Of a DNA stretch of 64,000 bases, positions 34,817-44,011 are shown in pieces. The translations under genes and the position numbers were made by a program. The DNA is from DASYLJ01 sp964432595 (GTDB taxonomy: Bacteria; Desulfobacterota; Binatia; DP-6): contig CAYSOF010000010.1 in the NCBI GenBank assembly GCA_964432595.1, forward strand, positions 154,369 through 218,368. Reading direction: 5' to 3'. Every line of letters starts with the position of its first letter. The stretch's first letter is position 1. The notes beneath the pieces are model-generated. The model ran no database searches. It was given only the letters and a program-made list of their open reading frames with translations, and was not told the DNA's origin.

Positions 34817-36277
34817 TCACATCCGGTCGAGTTGCGCCACGAGCAGCGGATCGCGGGGAAATCGGGCCAACGCGGCCTGCACGACGGCGCGCGCGGCGTC
34901 CAGCTCGCCGGCCAGGCGAAGGTCCTCGCCGTACTTCCAGTGCCAGGCAGGCTGGTCGGGGTCGAGCGCGATCGCCCGCGCATGCGACGCGGCCGCGTCG
35001 GCCGCGCGGCCGTCGAGCGTCAAGAGGTTCGCCAGATGATGGTGGAACTCGCCGATCCCGGGCGCCCGGGCGATGGCGCCGCGAACGGCCTCGATGGCGC
35101 CCTGCCGGTCGCCGCAGGCGGCCAGCGCCTCGCTCGCGTAGCGCCAGACGTAGGGGTCCATGACGTGGGTACCCAACGCTCGCCGGGCGTGCGCATGGGC
35201 GCCGGCGTGGTCGCCGAGGCGGCGCAGGATCGTCGCCAGATGGATGCGGTGGCCCGCGTCCTCCGGACGGAGCGCCACGAGCCGCTCGGCGAGCGGACGG
35301 GCACGCCGCAAGTCGTCGATCGATCGCTGGACGTGCAGGTCGCTCAGCTGGCGCAGACCGCCGTCGTCGTCGGGGGCGAGCGCGCAGGCCGCCGTCGCCG
35401 TCTCGATCGCATCGGCCAGCCTGCCCATCGACGCGAGGAGATCGGCGCGGAGCCGCAGGACGTGGCGGTTGCGCGGCTCGAGCGCGACGGCGCGGTCGAT
35501 CTGCCGCAGCGCTTCGTCGAGGTCGCCGGTGGCGCGCGCGCGCATGGCGCCGTACACCGCGGTGACGGGATGATCGGCGTAGTCGGCGACGTCGAGGCGG
35601 CGCTTCGGCCGCAGCCGGGCGATGCGGTCGAGCAGCAGGGACTCGAACGCCGGCAGCAGCGCCGGATCGAGGAAGCGGCTGGCCGGCAGCGTGCGGCGGG
35701 TGAACGGCTCCTCCACGCCGTTGCGCGGGTCGGCCCGGTTGCCGGCGATGGCCGCGACGGCGTCGATGATGCGCTCGTCGTCGACGGCCACGTCGCAGAG
35801 CGTGGTGAGGCGGCGCAGGACGTGCGCGGGCTGCGCCACGAGATCGTCGTAGTCGATCACGACGCGGTCGGCGGCGCCCGGTAGCACCCACTTCTCGAAG
35901 AAGCGCTCGTAGTAGTACGCCTTCTGCCCGAGCCAGACGACGTACTCGTCGCGGTCGGCGGCGCGCTCCTCGGTTCCGTAGCGCACGATGTGCTCGCGGT
36001 CCGACAGCGTGCTCATCACCGGATCGCGCACCTGGACCACCCAGCGCACGCCGGCGAGCGCCGTCGGCAGCGCCAGGTCGAGATCGTGGTGCTTCTGATA
36101 GAAGATGCGGGCCGCCGGCGGGCGGGCGCAGGGCACCATGCGGCAGCACTCCGGCTGGGCGTAGAACTCGCAGTAGCGGAAGTCCTCGGGCAGCAGGGTG
36201 CGGAGGAGGTCCACCAGGAAATGGTGACCCGACCGCGGGATCGAGACCCCGATCAGGTGCGTCGTCGTGCCGGACAC
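34817..36277 (-). CDS. Sulfotransferase domain protein with C-terminal TPR repeats
   Basis: The product is 486 residues. The N-terminal ~230 residues are a sulfotransferase-like P-loop fold: the PAPS 5'-phosphosulfate loop is SIPRSGHHF at 12-20, and VVQVRDPVMSTLS carries the Arg and Ser used for 3'-phosphate contact. Residues about 240-486 are TPR repeats (for example AMRARATGDLDEALRQIDRA, ALEPRN, HLANLLTLDGRAADAAASHA). This order is the reverse of the common TPR-then-sulfotransferase layout. With the glycosyltransferase next to it, it may sulfate a surface glycan or protein. GTG start at 36277. Confidence 0.82.
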   Translation of the reverse strand: MSGTTTHLIGVSIPRSGHHFLVDLLRTLLPEDFRYCEFYAQPECCRMVPCARPPAARIFYQKHHDLDLALPTALAGVRWVVQVRDPVMSTLSDREHIVRYGTEERAADRDEYVVWLGQKAYYYERFFEKWVLPGAADRVVIDYDDLVAQPAHVLRRLTTLCDVAVDDERIIDAVAAIAGNRADPRNGVEEPFTRRTLPASRFLDPALLPAFESLLLDRIARLRPKRRLDVADYADHPVTAVYGAMRARATGDLDEALRQIDRAVALEPRNRHVLRLRADLLASMGRLADAIETATAACALAPDDDGGLRQLSDLHVQRSIDDLRRARPLAERLVALRPEDAGHRIHLATILRRLGDHAGAHAHARRALGTHVMDPYVWRYASEALAACGDRQGAIEAVRGAIARAPGIGEFHHHLANLLTLDGRAADAAASHARAIALDPDQPAWHWKYGEDLRLAGELDAARAVVQAALARFPRDPLLVAQLDRM

Positions 36278-36341
36278 GTGCGCGCGATTCTAGGGACGTA
36301 CGACGGCCGCCTGCAACGCGTGCGATCTCGATGGGACGCGC

Positions 36342-37403
36342 TCACGGCTTCGGCAGCCAGCCGAGCTCGCGCAGCCGGTCGAAGAGCAGCTGTCCCATCA
36401 GCGCGTAGCCTGCCGCGTTGGGGTGGCTCAGATCCGCGTCGGTGAACACGTCGCGGTGGCGCGCGTGCAGCACCGGCGCCATCTCGACGAACGGCGTGTC
36501 CGTCGCACGAGCGACGTCGCGCACGACGTCCTGATACGCGTCGTGCGTGGCATGAAGCTCCTCCAGCGACGTCGCGTCCTGCATCGCGTTCGGGAACGTC
36601 TCGCCGGGCGTCGGCCCGCGCTCGAGCGGACGGTACGGGAAGTCGAGGAACAGGACGCGCGCGCCCCAGGCGCGGCTGATGGCGACGATGCGCTCGAGGT
36701 TGCGGCGGAACTCGGCGGGCGGCACGACGCGTGGCCCCGGGGGCAGCTGCCCGCCGGGTGCGGTCTGCCGGAACGCGTGGAACGCGAGGCGGACGACCTG
36801 CAGGTCGAGCAGCCACTGGGGCGTCCAGCGCAGCAGCGAATAGTCGATCCGCGTCGACGCCGGCACCGGCTCGGAGCCGAAACGCATGCCGTGGTCGTTG
36901 TTCCCGAAGCGGACGGTGACGACGTCGGGCGACAGCCGCACGACCTGCGCGAGCAGCTGCGCCACGCCCTGGGCCGACGTGTATCCGAGCACGCCGGCGT
37001 TGATCACCTCGACGTGGGCATACCCGTGCTCGGCGAGCAGCTTCGCCAGCTCGCCGGGATACGACGTGAAGCCGCGCACGTCCATGAAGGCCTCGTTCCA
37101 GATGCCGAACGTGGTGGAGTCGCCGAGACAGACGATCCGGAACGTGCCGGGCGGCTTGCGGAGCGCGATCTCCGGTCCGCGGAAGCCCAGCGCATTGATA
37201 CCGAAGCCGAGCTTCTCCGCGACGGCGCCGGGGCGGTTGGTGCGGGCGACCACCGGGTCGTAGACGACCCACGTCCACATCGGGTTCGTCGAGACCTCGA
37301 GGCGATGCACGAGGCCGGTCACCCGCAGGCCGACTTCGACGATGGCGAGGGTGACGACCGTACTGATCGAGAGCAGCACGAGGGCGGCGAGTACGCGGCG
37401 CAT
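36342..37403 (-). CDS. Membrane-anchored SGNH/GDSL hydrolase family protein
   Basis: The product is 353 residues, with an N-terminal membrane anchor (residues about 5-24). The nucleophile block is VCLGDSTTFG, block III is RFGNNDHG with the oxyanion Asn, and the catalytic Asp-His pair is in DADLSHPNAAGY. Such proteins often de-acetylate or acetylate extracellular glycans. The ATG shares one base with the stop of the HAD gene (TGATG), so the two are translated together. The substrate is unknown. Confidence 0.82.
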   Translation of the reverse strand: MRRVLAALVLLSISTVVTLAIVEVGLRVTGLVHRLEVSTNPMWTWVVYDPVVARTNRPGAVAEKLGFGINALGFRGPEIALRKPPGTFRIVCLGDSTTFGIWNEAFMDVRGFTSYPGELAKLLAEHGYAHVEVINAGVLGYTSAQGVAQLLAQVVRLSPDVVTVRFGNNDHGMRFGSEPVPASTRIDYSLLRWTPQWLLDLQVVRLAFHAFRQTAPGGQLPPGPRVVPPAEFRRNLERIVAISRAWGARVLFLDFPYRPLERGPTPGETFPNAMQDATSLEELHATHDAYQDVVRDVARATDTPFVEMAPVLHARHRDVFTDADLSHPNAAGYALMGQLLFDRLRELGWLPKP

Positions 37404-38080
37404 CACCGGCCTCCGAAGCCCAGGTCGGCCGGCGACAGGTCGCGCAGCGAGCCGAGCACCAGGTCGGCGTCGCCGTAGCGGCTGCGGTCCATGCCGGGGT
37501 CCGGAACCGCGATCACCTGCATGCCGGCCGCACGCGCCGCCGCGACGCCGGAGGGCGCGTCCTCGACGACCACGCAGGCGGACGGATCGGCGCCGATGTC
37601 GCCGGCCGCGACGAGGAAGATGTCGGGCGCGGGCTTGCCGCGCCCGATGCGGGGATCGTCGCCCGTCACGATCGCGTGGAAGTCGGTGCCGAACCACTCC
37701 CCGTGGCGCCGGGTCTTCAGCCCGAACGACAGCCGCGTCGAGCTGGTCGCGACGGCGAGCGGGACGCGCAGCGCGTGGAGCGCTGCGGTGAGCTCGCGCG
37801 CGCCCGGCATGGGCTCGGCGGCCGGCATCAACGTCTCGAACATGACCTCGCGCTCGGCGAGGTAGTCCTCGGCGGTGATCGGCAGCGCGAGGGTCTTCAC
37901 GAGGTAGCGCGCCGAATCGATCGCCGGTCGCCCGATCATGTTGCCCTTCACCGACCAGTCGTACGTGGCGCCGTAGCGGCCGACGATCGCCTGCGTCGCG
38001 TCGGTGTATATCTGCTCGGTGTCCAGCAGGACGCCGTCCATGTCGAAGATCACGTGGGTGACGGGACGCAGGAGCCGCAT
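37403..38080 (-). CDS. HAD family hydrolase (phosphoglucomutase/phosphatase type)
   Basis: The product is 225 residues. HAD motif I is FDMDGVLLDT (nucleophile and acid Asp at the usual two-residue spacing), motif II is ATSS, motif III Lys is in GRGKPAPD, and motif IV is VVVEDAPSG. The helical cap between motifs I and II marks subfamily I. It is likely a sugar-phosphate or small-metabolite phosphatase. It lies two bases after the MFS gene and overlaps the SGNH gene by one base, so it is part of one operon. Confidence 0.88.
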   Translation of the reverse strand: MRLLRPVTHVIFDMDGVLLDTEQIYTDATQAIVGRYGATYDWSVKGNMIGRPAIDSARYLVKTLALPITAEDYLAEREVMFETLMPAAEPMPGARELTAALHALRVPLAVATSSTRLSFGLKTRRHGEWFGTDFHAIVTGDDPRIGRGKPAPDIFLVAAGDIGADPSACVVVEDAPSGVAAARAAGMQVIAVPDPGMDRSRYGDADLVLGSLRDLSPADLGFGGR

Positions 38081-38082
38081 CG

Positions 38083-39342
38083 TCAGTCCTCGCTGCTGAT
38101 CGTCTCGAGCTCGCGCCGGTGCGTCTCCGGGAGGAGGAGGAGGGCGGCGGCGCTCGCCAGCACACCGAACGACGCCACGCTGGTCATGCGCGCGAGGTCG
38201 CCGGGCCCGCGCGTGCCGAGACCGACGAGCCACAGGCCGAGCGCCCAGCCGAGCGTCTGCATCAGCGTCACCCAGCCCGACGCGGTCCCGCGTTGCGACG
38301 TCGGGAAGAGCTCCGTCGACAGCGCCCGCACGATCGTGCCGCCGGCCGTCTGGCTGAAGACGATGCAGGCGAACGCGACCGGCAGCACCCAGCTCGGGCC
38401 GTTGTAGAAGAGGATCGCGAAGATCGGGAACGTGCCGAGAAACAGCATGCCCGTCCGCCGCCGGCCGATGCGGTCGCCGAGCCGTCCCGCGACGATGTTG
38501 CCGATGATGCCGACGCCGCCGCCGAGGAGCACCATCAGGGAGTACTGGCCGGGCGCCCAGCCGTGCGCCGTCTGCACGAAGTAGCCGGAGTATTGGAAGA
38601 CGGACACCTCGCCGACGCCCAGCAGCAGCGCGACGACGCCCATCGCACCCGCGCGCGTCGGATAGGCGGCGGCGAGCCGCACCAGCGGCTGGTACCACTC
38701 GACCGGCGCGTGGCCGTGGTCGGCCCGTTGCTTCGTGAAGCGTTGCGTCTCCGTGACGCCGCGCCGGAACAGCGGCAGCAGGAGCAGCGGCAGGACGCCG
38801 ATGGCGTACAGCGCGCGCCACCCGTACGGCAGGCGCTCGATCTGCGCGAAGAGGACGGCGCCGAGCCCGTGGCCGCAGGCCGACAGCGCGCCGAGCATCC
38901 CGATGGCCCAGCCGCGGTGCTCCGCGGGAAACTCCTCGGTGATGATGACGACGGCGACCGCCGCGCCGGCGAGGAGGAACGCGCGCGTGAACATCTGCGC
39001 CGCGACGAACTGGAGCGGCGTTTGTGTGAACGCCGTCAGCAGCGTGCCGATGCTCGTACCGACCACCGTCGCCAGGAAGACGCGCCGGCGGCCGATGCGA
39101 TCGGCGAAGGGGACGAGGAAGAAGGCGGGGAGGGCGCCCAGCCGGATGGTGCCGAGGTAGGCGCCGAGCTCACGCTCGGTCATGCCGAGGTCGGTCGCGA
39201 TGTAGCGCAGCGCCGACGTCAGCATGGACATGTCGTAGGACTCGAAGAAGAGCGCCAGCGACACGAGGCCGAGCAGGGACACCAGCCGCGGCTCGATGTC
39301 CGGGACGCGGCCGAGGAACGGGGGAATCCACCAGACCCTCAC
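38083..39342 (-). CDS. MFS transporter (sugar/metabolite porter type)
   Basis: The product is 419 residues with about 12 membrane spans. The conserved cytoplasmic loop between spans 2 and 3 is ADRIGRRRVF, repeated in the second half as GDRIGRRRTG, typical of the major facilitator superfamily. SYDMSML in span 1 recalls the metabolite:H+ symporter group. GTG start overlaps the crotonase stop (GTGA). It shares an operon with acyl-CoA and redox genes, which hints at organic acid or aromatic uptake; the substrate is unproven. Confidence 0.85.
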   Translation of the reverse strand: MRVWWIPPFLGRVPDIEPRLVSLLGLVSLALFFESYDMSMLTSALRYIATDLGMTERELGAYLGTIRLGALPAFFLVPFADRIGRRRVFLATVVGTSIGTLLTAFTQTPLQFVAAQMFTRAFLLAGAAVAVVIITEEFPAEHRGWAIGMLGALSACGHGLGAVLFAQIERLPYGWRALYAIGVLPLLLLPLFRRGVTETQRFTKQRADHGHAPVEWYQPLVRLAAAYPTRAGAMGVVALLLGVGEVSVFQYSGYFVQTAHGWAPGQYSLMVLLGGGVGIIGNIVAGRLGDRIGRRRTGMLFLGTFPIFAILFYNGPSWVLPVAFACIVFSQTAGGTIVRALSTELFPTSQRGTASGWVTLMQTLGWALGLWLVGLGTRGPGDLARMTSVASFGVLASAAALLLLPETHRRELETISSED

Positions 39343-40148
39343 CGGCCGCGCCACACCGGACGCCGCTTCTCGACGAAGGCACGCTGCGCCTCGCGGGCGT
39401 CCTCCGTACGGCGCAGCGGCCGCCCGAGCTCCTCCTGGCGGCGGTAGGCCTGGTCGAGCGGCATCGCGAGCAGCTCGCGCACGCCGCGCCAGGTGGCGGC
39501 GACGGCGAGCGGCGCGTTCGCAGCGATCGCATCCGCGGCGTCGAAGGCCGTGGCCATCAGATCCTCGGGCAGGACGACGGCGTTCAGCAGTCCGAACTCG
39601 CGCGCCTGCCCCGCGTCGATCGGCCGGCCCGTCAGGAGCAACGCCTGCGCGTGCACCCACGGGATCTGCCGCGGCAGGAGCACCGTCGCGTGGCCGGTCG
39701 GATAGAGACCCACGGCGACCTCCTCGAGCGCGAACGTCGCGTCGGGAACCGCGAAGCGGAGGTCGGCGGCGAGCATCAGGTCGAATCCGCCGGCGCGTGC
39801 GTGCCCGTTGACGGCGCAGACCAGCGGCTTGCCCAGCGTGAAGTCCGCGAGCGTCGCCGTGGGGACGTCGCGCAGTGCCGCGAACTCGTCGTCCGACACC
39901 CGCTCGCCGCGCGCGAAGCGCTGCGCCAACGGGATGGTCGTCTTCATGTCCATGCCGGCGCAGAAGACGCGCTCGCCCGCGCCGGTCAGGATGGCACAGC
40001 GGACGTCGGGGTCGCCCGCGATGGTGCGCCACGCCGCGGCGAGCTCGCGCAGCGTGGTCGGATCGAGCGCGTTGGCCTGCGCGGGCCGGTCGAGCGTGAC
40101 GACCGCGACGTGCGGATGCTCGGCGGGACGTTCGAGCCGCGCGCTCAC
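39339..40148 (-). CDS. Enoyl-CoA hydratase/isomerase (crotonase) family protein
   Basis: The product is 269 residues. The oxyanion-hole segments are FCAGMDM and KPLVCAVNGHARAGGFDLML, and the region carrying a catalytic acid is FALEEVAVGLYP. It could hydrate, isomerise or cleave an acyl-CoA; the residues visible do not select one reaction. It is translationally coupled on both sides (GTGA overlap with the nitroreductase stop upstream and with the MFS start downstream). Confidence 0.88.
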   Translation of the reverse strand: MSARLERPAEHPHVAVVTLDRPAQANALDPTTLRELAAAWRTIAGDPDVRCAILTGAGERVFCAGMDMKTTIPLAQRFARGERVSDDEFAALRDVPTATLADFTLGKPLVCAVNGHARAGGFDLMLAADLRFAVPDATFALEEVAVGLYPTGHATVLLPRQIPWVHAQALLLTGRPIDAGQAREFGLLNAVVLPEDLMATAFDAADAIAANAPLAVAATWRGVRELLAMPLDQAYRRQEELGRPLRRTEDAREAQRAFVEKRRPVWRGR

Positions 40149-40801
40149 GCGCGCGTGCCGCCCCAGCCGTTCCAGTGCACGAGCTGCGCGGACGGGATGC
40201 GCTTGGCGGGCTTGAAGTCGCTGCCCGTGAAATGCGCGACCGGGAACAGCGCGGTCTGCGTGACGTGCTCGGGGATGCCCAGGATCTTCGCGACGTCCTG
40301 CTCGAACATGATGTGCAGTGTCGTCCACGCCGTGCCGAGCCCGCGCGCCCGCAGCGCGAGCATGAACGACCAGGCGGCCGGCAGGATCGACCCGTAGACC
40401 GACGCCTGTGCCAGCGTGCCCGCGTTCTCGACGCGGCCGTCGATGCAGAAGATCACCATCGCCGGCGCCTCGTGCATGTGCTGGGCGAGGTAGGCGGCGG
40501 AGTCGACGACGCGAGGCTGCTGCTTCGCGCGCAGGTCGTCCTCGGCGTACGTGGGCCGCAGCTCCGGGTTGCTCGCGTACAGCTCGAAGCCCTTCCGGTA
40601 GAGGTCGGCGACGGCCTTCCGCTTGGCGGCGTCGGTGACGACGACGAACGACCAGCCCTGCGCGTTCGAGCCCGTCGGCGCCTGCATGGCGATCTCGAGG
40701 CACTTCTCGACGACCTTCGGATCGACCGGCTTCGAGAAGTCGAGCCGCTTGCGGACCGAGCGGGTGGTGGTGAGCAGGTGATCGACGGTGGCGAGGTCCA
40801 T
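40145..40801 (-). CDS. Nitroreductase family protein (FMN-dependent)
   Basis: The product is 218 residues. It has the FMN-binding start RSVRKRLDFSKPVDP, then AMQAPTGSNAQGWSFVVV and the C-terminal GLGTAWTTLHIMFEQDV and KPAKRIP, all typical of the fold. The family reduces nitro groups, quinones or enoates with NAD(P)H. It heads the nitroreductase-crotonase-MFS-HAD-SGNH run and starts 18 bases after the aminopeptidase gene, so all six may form one long transcript. Confidence 0.9.
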   Translation of the reverse strand: MDLATVDHLLTTTRSVRKRLDFSKPVDPKVVEKCLEIAMQAPTGSNAQGWSFVVVTDAAKRKAVADLYRKGFELYASNPELRPTYAEDDLRAKQQPRVVDSAAYLAQHMHEAPAMVIFCIDGRVENAGTLAQASVYGSILPAAWSFMLALRARGLGTAWTTLHIMFEQDVAKILGIPEHVTQTALFPVAHFTGSDFKPAKRIPSAQLVHWNGWGGTRA

Positions 40802-40819
40802 GCGAGAGGCTCCTTGTCG

Positions 40820-42145
40820 TCAGGCGTGCGCGATGGCGCGCAGCGCTTCGATCTCTTCGACGTGCTTCGGCGCGGCGGCGGAGAGTATTTCCGCGCCGCT
40901 CGCGGTGACCAGCACGTCGTCCTCGATGCGGATGCCGGTGCCGCGAAACGGCGCGGGAACGTCGTCGGCCCCGGCGGGTACGTACAGCCCGGGCTCGATC
41001 GTGAAGACCATGCCCGGCTCGAGCGGGCGCGGCGCATCCGCCGTGCGGTAGCGGCCGACGTCGTGGACGTCGCGGCCGAGCCAGTGGCTGGTGCGGTGCA
41101 TGTAGAACCGCTTGTAGGTCTCCTGCTCGACGACCGCGTCGACGGGGCCTTCGAGCAGGCCGAGGGCGATCATCGCGTCGGCGAGGACGCGCACGGCCTT
41201 CGTGTGGATGGCCTCGATGGTGGCGCCGGGGGCGACCATCGCGATCGCGGCCAGCTGCGCGGCCAGCACGGCGTCGTACAGGTCGCGGTGCGCCGGGTTG
41301 AAGCGCTTCCCGGTGGGGAAGGTGCGGGTGATGTCGGCGCAGTAGCCGGCGCGCTCGGAGCCGGCGTCGATCAGCAGCAGCTCGTCGTCGCCGAGCGGGC
41401 GGTCGTTGTCGGTGTAGTGGAGGATGGTGGCGTTGGCGCCGGTGGCGACGATCGAGTCGTAGGCCGGGCCCGACGCCCCCCTGCGGCGGAACGTGTAGTT
41501 GATGAGCGCCTCGATCTCGTACTCGTGCATGCCGGGGCGGGCGGTACGCATCGCTTCGCGGTGCGCCTCGGCCGCGATGCCGATGGTCTCGCGCAGGCGA
41601 TCCACCTCCGCGGGCTCCTTGTAGAGCCGCAGCTCGTGCAGCAGCTCGCCGGCGTCGCGGAGCACGGTGGGCCCGGTGCCCGTCCGCGGCCGCTCGGCCT
41701 GCGCACGCCGCACGGCATCGAGCAGCCGGCGCCCGAGGGCGTCGTCGCGATGCAACGGCAGATGGACCTCGTCGGCCTTCGACAGCCAGCGTGGCAGCTC
41801 CTTCTCGAGATGGTCGATGTCGAACGCGACGACGGCGCCGTAGTCGGCGACGGCGCCCTCGACTCCGGCGCGCGGTCCGACCCAGATGGCCTTCTCCGGG
41901 TCGCGCGGGCGGACGAACATCGCGAACGGCTCGGCGGCTCCCGGCGCGAGCACGGCGATGGCGTCGGGCTCGGGAAATCCGGTGACGTATCCGAAGTCGC
42001 TGTCCTGGCGGAACGGATAGACGAGATCTGCGGTGCGCACGCGCTCGGTCGACGCGGGGAGCAGCATCACACCGCCGCCCATCGCCGCCATCACGCGCGC
42101 GCGCCGCGCGGACAGCACGGCACGTTCGGCGTCCGTCGGGATCAT
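40820..42145 (-). CDS. pepP: Xaa-Pro aminopeptidase (M24B)
   Basis: The product is 441 residues, the usual PepP length. An N-terminal creatinase-like domain (1-175) precedes the pita-bread catalytic domain. Metal ligands are seen as LLIDAGSERAGYCADITRTF (two Asp), MHRTSHWLG (His), VFTIEPGLYV (Glu) and GTGIRIEDDV (Glu). It removes N-terminal residues that precede proline, in the cytosol. It is divergent from the pilin operon, with a 77-base gap. All five metal ligands are present. Confidence 0.92.
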   Translation of the reverse strand: MIPTDAERAVLSARRARVMAAMGGGVMLLPASTERVRTADLVYPFRQDSDFGYVTGFPEPDAIAVLAPGAAEPFAMFVRPRDPEKAIWVGPRAGVEGAVADYGAVVAFDIDHLEKELPRWLSKADEVHLPLHRDDALGRRLLDAVRRAQAERPRTGTGPTVLRDAGELLHELRLYKEPAEVDRLRETIGIAAEAHREAMRTARPGMHEYEIEALINYTFRRRGASGPAYDSIVATGANATILHYTDNDRPLGDDELLLIDAGSERAGYCADITRTFPTGKRFNPAHRDLYDAVLAAQLAAIAMVAPGATIEAIHTKAVRVLADAMIALGLLEGPVDAVVEQETYKRFYMHRTSHWLGRDVHDVGRYRTADAPRPLEPGMVFTIEPGLYVPAGADDVPAPFRGTGIRIEDDVLVTASGAEILSAAAPKHVEEIEALRAIAHA

Positions 42146-42222
42146 GCGGGGTCTCCTAGCATGGGGGATGCGGCATGGCACCACGCTCGCAATACCCGTG
42201 CGATGCCCGGAGGAGACCCACG

Positions 42223-42789
42223 ATGAAACGACGGCGAAACGAGGCGATCGGCGGCCCGCCCAAGCGTTCGCCACGGCGGGCGCGTGACGCGCGCATGCCG
42301 GACCGGCACGGAAGCGAACAGGCATTCACCCTGATCGAGCTGGTCGTCGCCGTCGCCACCCTGGTCGTCGCTGCGGCGGTCGCGATTCCGCACCTGCCGG
42401 ACCGCGACTACGGGTTGTGGAACAGCCACTCCCAGCTGATCGCCGACCTCCGTAAGGCGCGGGCCGATGCGCTGGTGAAGGGCGATCACTATCTGGTCAC
42501 GCTGACGGGCACGAGCACCTACGAGATCGTCCGCCTGAAGGACGACGACTGGGACGGCAACTGGACGCCCGACGGCTCGACGCTCCGCACGCGCACGCTG
42601 GCGGATCATGTCACGTTCATCAGCTCCACCGACTCGGAGTTCGAGTTCAACACGCGGGGCCTCATGGTCATCCCCGAGGCCGCCGCGCCGATCACGATCA
42701 AGGACGACCGCACCGGCAAGGAGCGCTCGGTCACCGTCTGGCCCTCGGGCCAGGTGGCGCCGACGGCGATCCCGGATATCGACTCATGA
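42223..42789 (+). CDS. Type IV minor pseudopilin, GspH/FimT type
   Basis: The product is 188 residues. A long charged leader (about 45 residues) ends at the prepilin cleavage site QA-FTLIELVVAVATLVV: Phe+1 and Glu+5 are kept but -1 is Ala rather than Gly. The hydrophobic helix and the GspH-type beta C-domain follow. GGAGGAG lies seven bases before the ATG, an excellent ribosome site. It begins the four-gene minor pilin operon and overlaps the next gene by four bases (ATGA). Minor pilins prime pilus assembly or DNA uptake. Confidence 0.85.
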   Translation: MKRRRNEAIGGPPKRSPRRARDARMPDRHGSEQAFTLIELVVAVATLVVAAAVAIPHLPDRDYGLWNSHSQLIADLRKARADALVKGDHYLVTLTGTSTYEIVRLKDDDWDGNWTPDGSTLRTRTLADHVTFISSTDSEFEFNTRGLMVIPEAAAPITIKDDRTGKERSVTVWPSGQVAPTAIPDIDS

Positions 42790-43166
42790 GCACGCATCGT
42801 CGCAATCAGGAAGGTACGTCGCTGATCGAGGTGCTCGCGGCGATGACGCTGTTCGCGATCGTCGCGAGCGGCGTGGCCGCGCTGGCCGCGAACTCGCTGC
42901 GGGCGACGGCCCACAATCGTCAGGCAGGTATGGCGCAGATGCTGGCGCAGGAAGAGCTCGAGAGCGTGCGCGGCCTCGAATACGCCGACATCGCACCCAA
43001 CAGTCGGAGCGTGGTCGTCAACAGCCAGCTCTACAACATCGACACGACCGTGCTGCCGGACTCGCCCGCCGCGGGCATGAGCGAGATCACGGTGGCCGTT
43101 ACGTGGAACAGCCCCATCGGGAGCCGGTCCTATGAGATCGACACGATTTTCACGGCGATTCGCTGA
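42786..43166 (+). CDS. Type IV minor pilin, PilV/GspI type
   Basis: The product is 126 residues. The cleavage site is EG-TSLIEVLAAMTLFAIVASG, with Glu+5 kept and Thr at +1 in place of Phe. The first Ala/Val-rich helix and the motif AQMLAQEELESVRG, which follows that helix in PilV/GspI proteins, support the type. It is translationally coupled to the GspH-type gene and overlaps the PilW-type gene by 35 bases. Confidence 0.85.
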   Translation: MSTHRRNQEGTSLIEVLAAMTLFAIVASGVAALAANSLRATAHNRQAGMAQMLAQEELESVRGLEYADIAPNSRSVVVNSQLYNIDTTVLPDSPAAGMSEITVAVTWNSPIGSRSYEIDTIFTAIR

Positions 43167-43992
43167 GCGCTCGTCGGGCTTCTCGCTCGTCGAGCTGCTC
43201 GTGAGCATCGGACTCGCCGGCATGGTGCTCGGCACCGTGACGCAGTTCTTCACCTCGCATGCGCACCGCATGCGCGAACACACGTACCGCGTCGAGACGC
43301 AGCAGGCGCTCCGCGGTGCGCTGGACGCGATCACGCGGGACGTCCGGCTTGCGGGCGCGTGCCTGCCCGTCAACGGGGAATTCATGGCCATCGAGGGCAC
43401 CGACGACGACATTGCCGGCGACTCGATCACCGTGCGGACGGGCCTCACGCGGAACAATCTGTCCTGCGTTCTCGGCCGCACCACCGCGCAGATCGCGGCA
43501 GGGACGTCGACCATCCCGGTCGACGATGCGTCCGACTTCGTCGTCGGCAAGTTGGCATACGTCCGCGACCTGAACGGCTCGGGCGAGATCCTCGAGGTGA
43601 CCGACTTCAACGAGGGCGCCGACACCGTCACGGTGTCCCCGGGGGTTGGACAGATCTACCCGCAGAACAGCACCGTCTACGCGGTCGACCAGCGGGTCTA
43701 CTCGCTGCGCACCGACGTCGAGCCGCCGCTGCTGATGCTGACGATCGACAACGGCGAGCCCCAGCCGTTCGCGGCCGGCATTGCGCGCCTCGACGTCGAC
43801 TACATCCTCGATCGGAACTGTCCGACCTGCGACGTCGTCGACCTCGCGACGCCGCTCGACACCCCGACGTGGTGGCTCGTGAACGAGGTGATGGTGACGG
43901 CTCGTGCAGAGTCCGTGGGCGTGATCACGGCGGGGGACGAGACCGACATCACGCAGACGGCGCGCGCCAAGCCGCGCAATCTGCTGCCCTGA
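43132..43992 (+). CDS. Type IV minor pilin, PilW/GspJ type
   Basis: The product is 286 residues. The cleavage site is SG-FSLVELLVSIGLAGMVLG, with all canonical positions. The first helix continues as RVETQQALRGALDAITRDVR and then LAGA, the usual PilW layout. A larger beta domain follows, with two Cys in DRNCPTCD and further Cys residues. The ATG lies inside the previous gene (35-base overlap), so translation is likely coupled. It works with neighbouring pilins at the pilus tip. Confidence 0.87.
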   Translation: MRSTRFSRRFAERSSGFSLVELLVSIGLAGMVLGTVTQFFTSHAHRMREHTYRVETQQALRGALDAITRDVRLAGACLPVNGEFMAIEGTDDDIAGDSITVRTGLTRNNLSCVLGRTTAQIAAGTSTIPVDDASDFVVGKLAYVRDLNGSGEILEVTDFNEGADTVTVSPGVGQIYPQNSTVYAVDQRVYSLRTDVEPPLLMLTIDNGEPQPFAAGIARLDVDYILDRNCPTCDVVDLATPLDTPTWWLVNEVMVTARAESVGVITAGDETDITQTARAKPRNLLP

Positions 43993-44011
43993 GGCGAGGA
44001 GGATTCGGACG

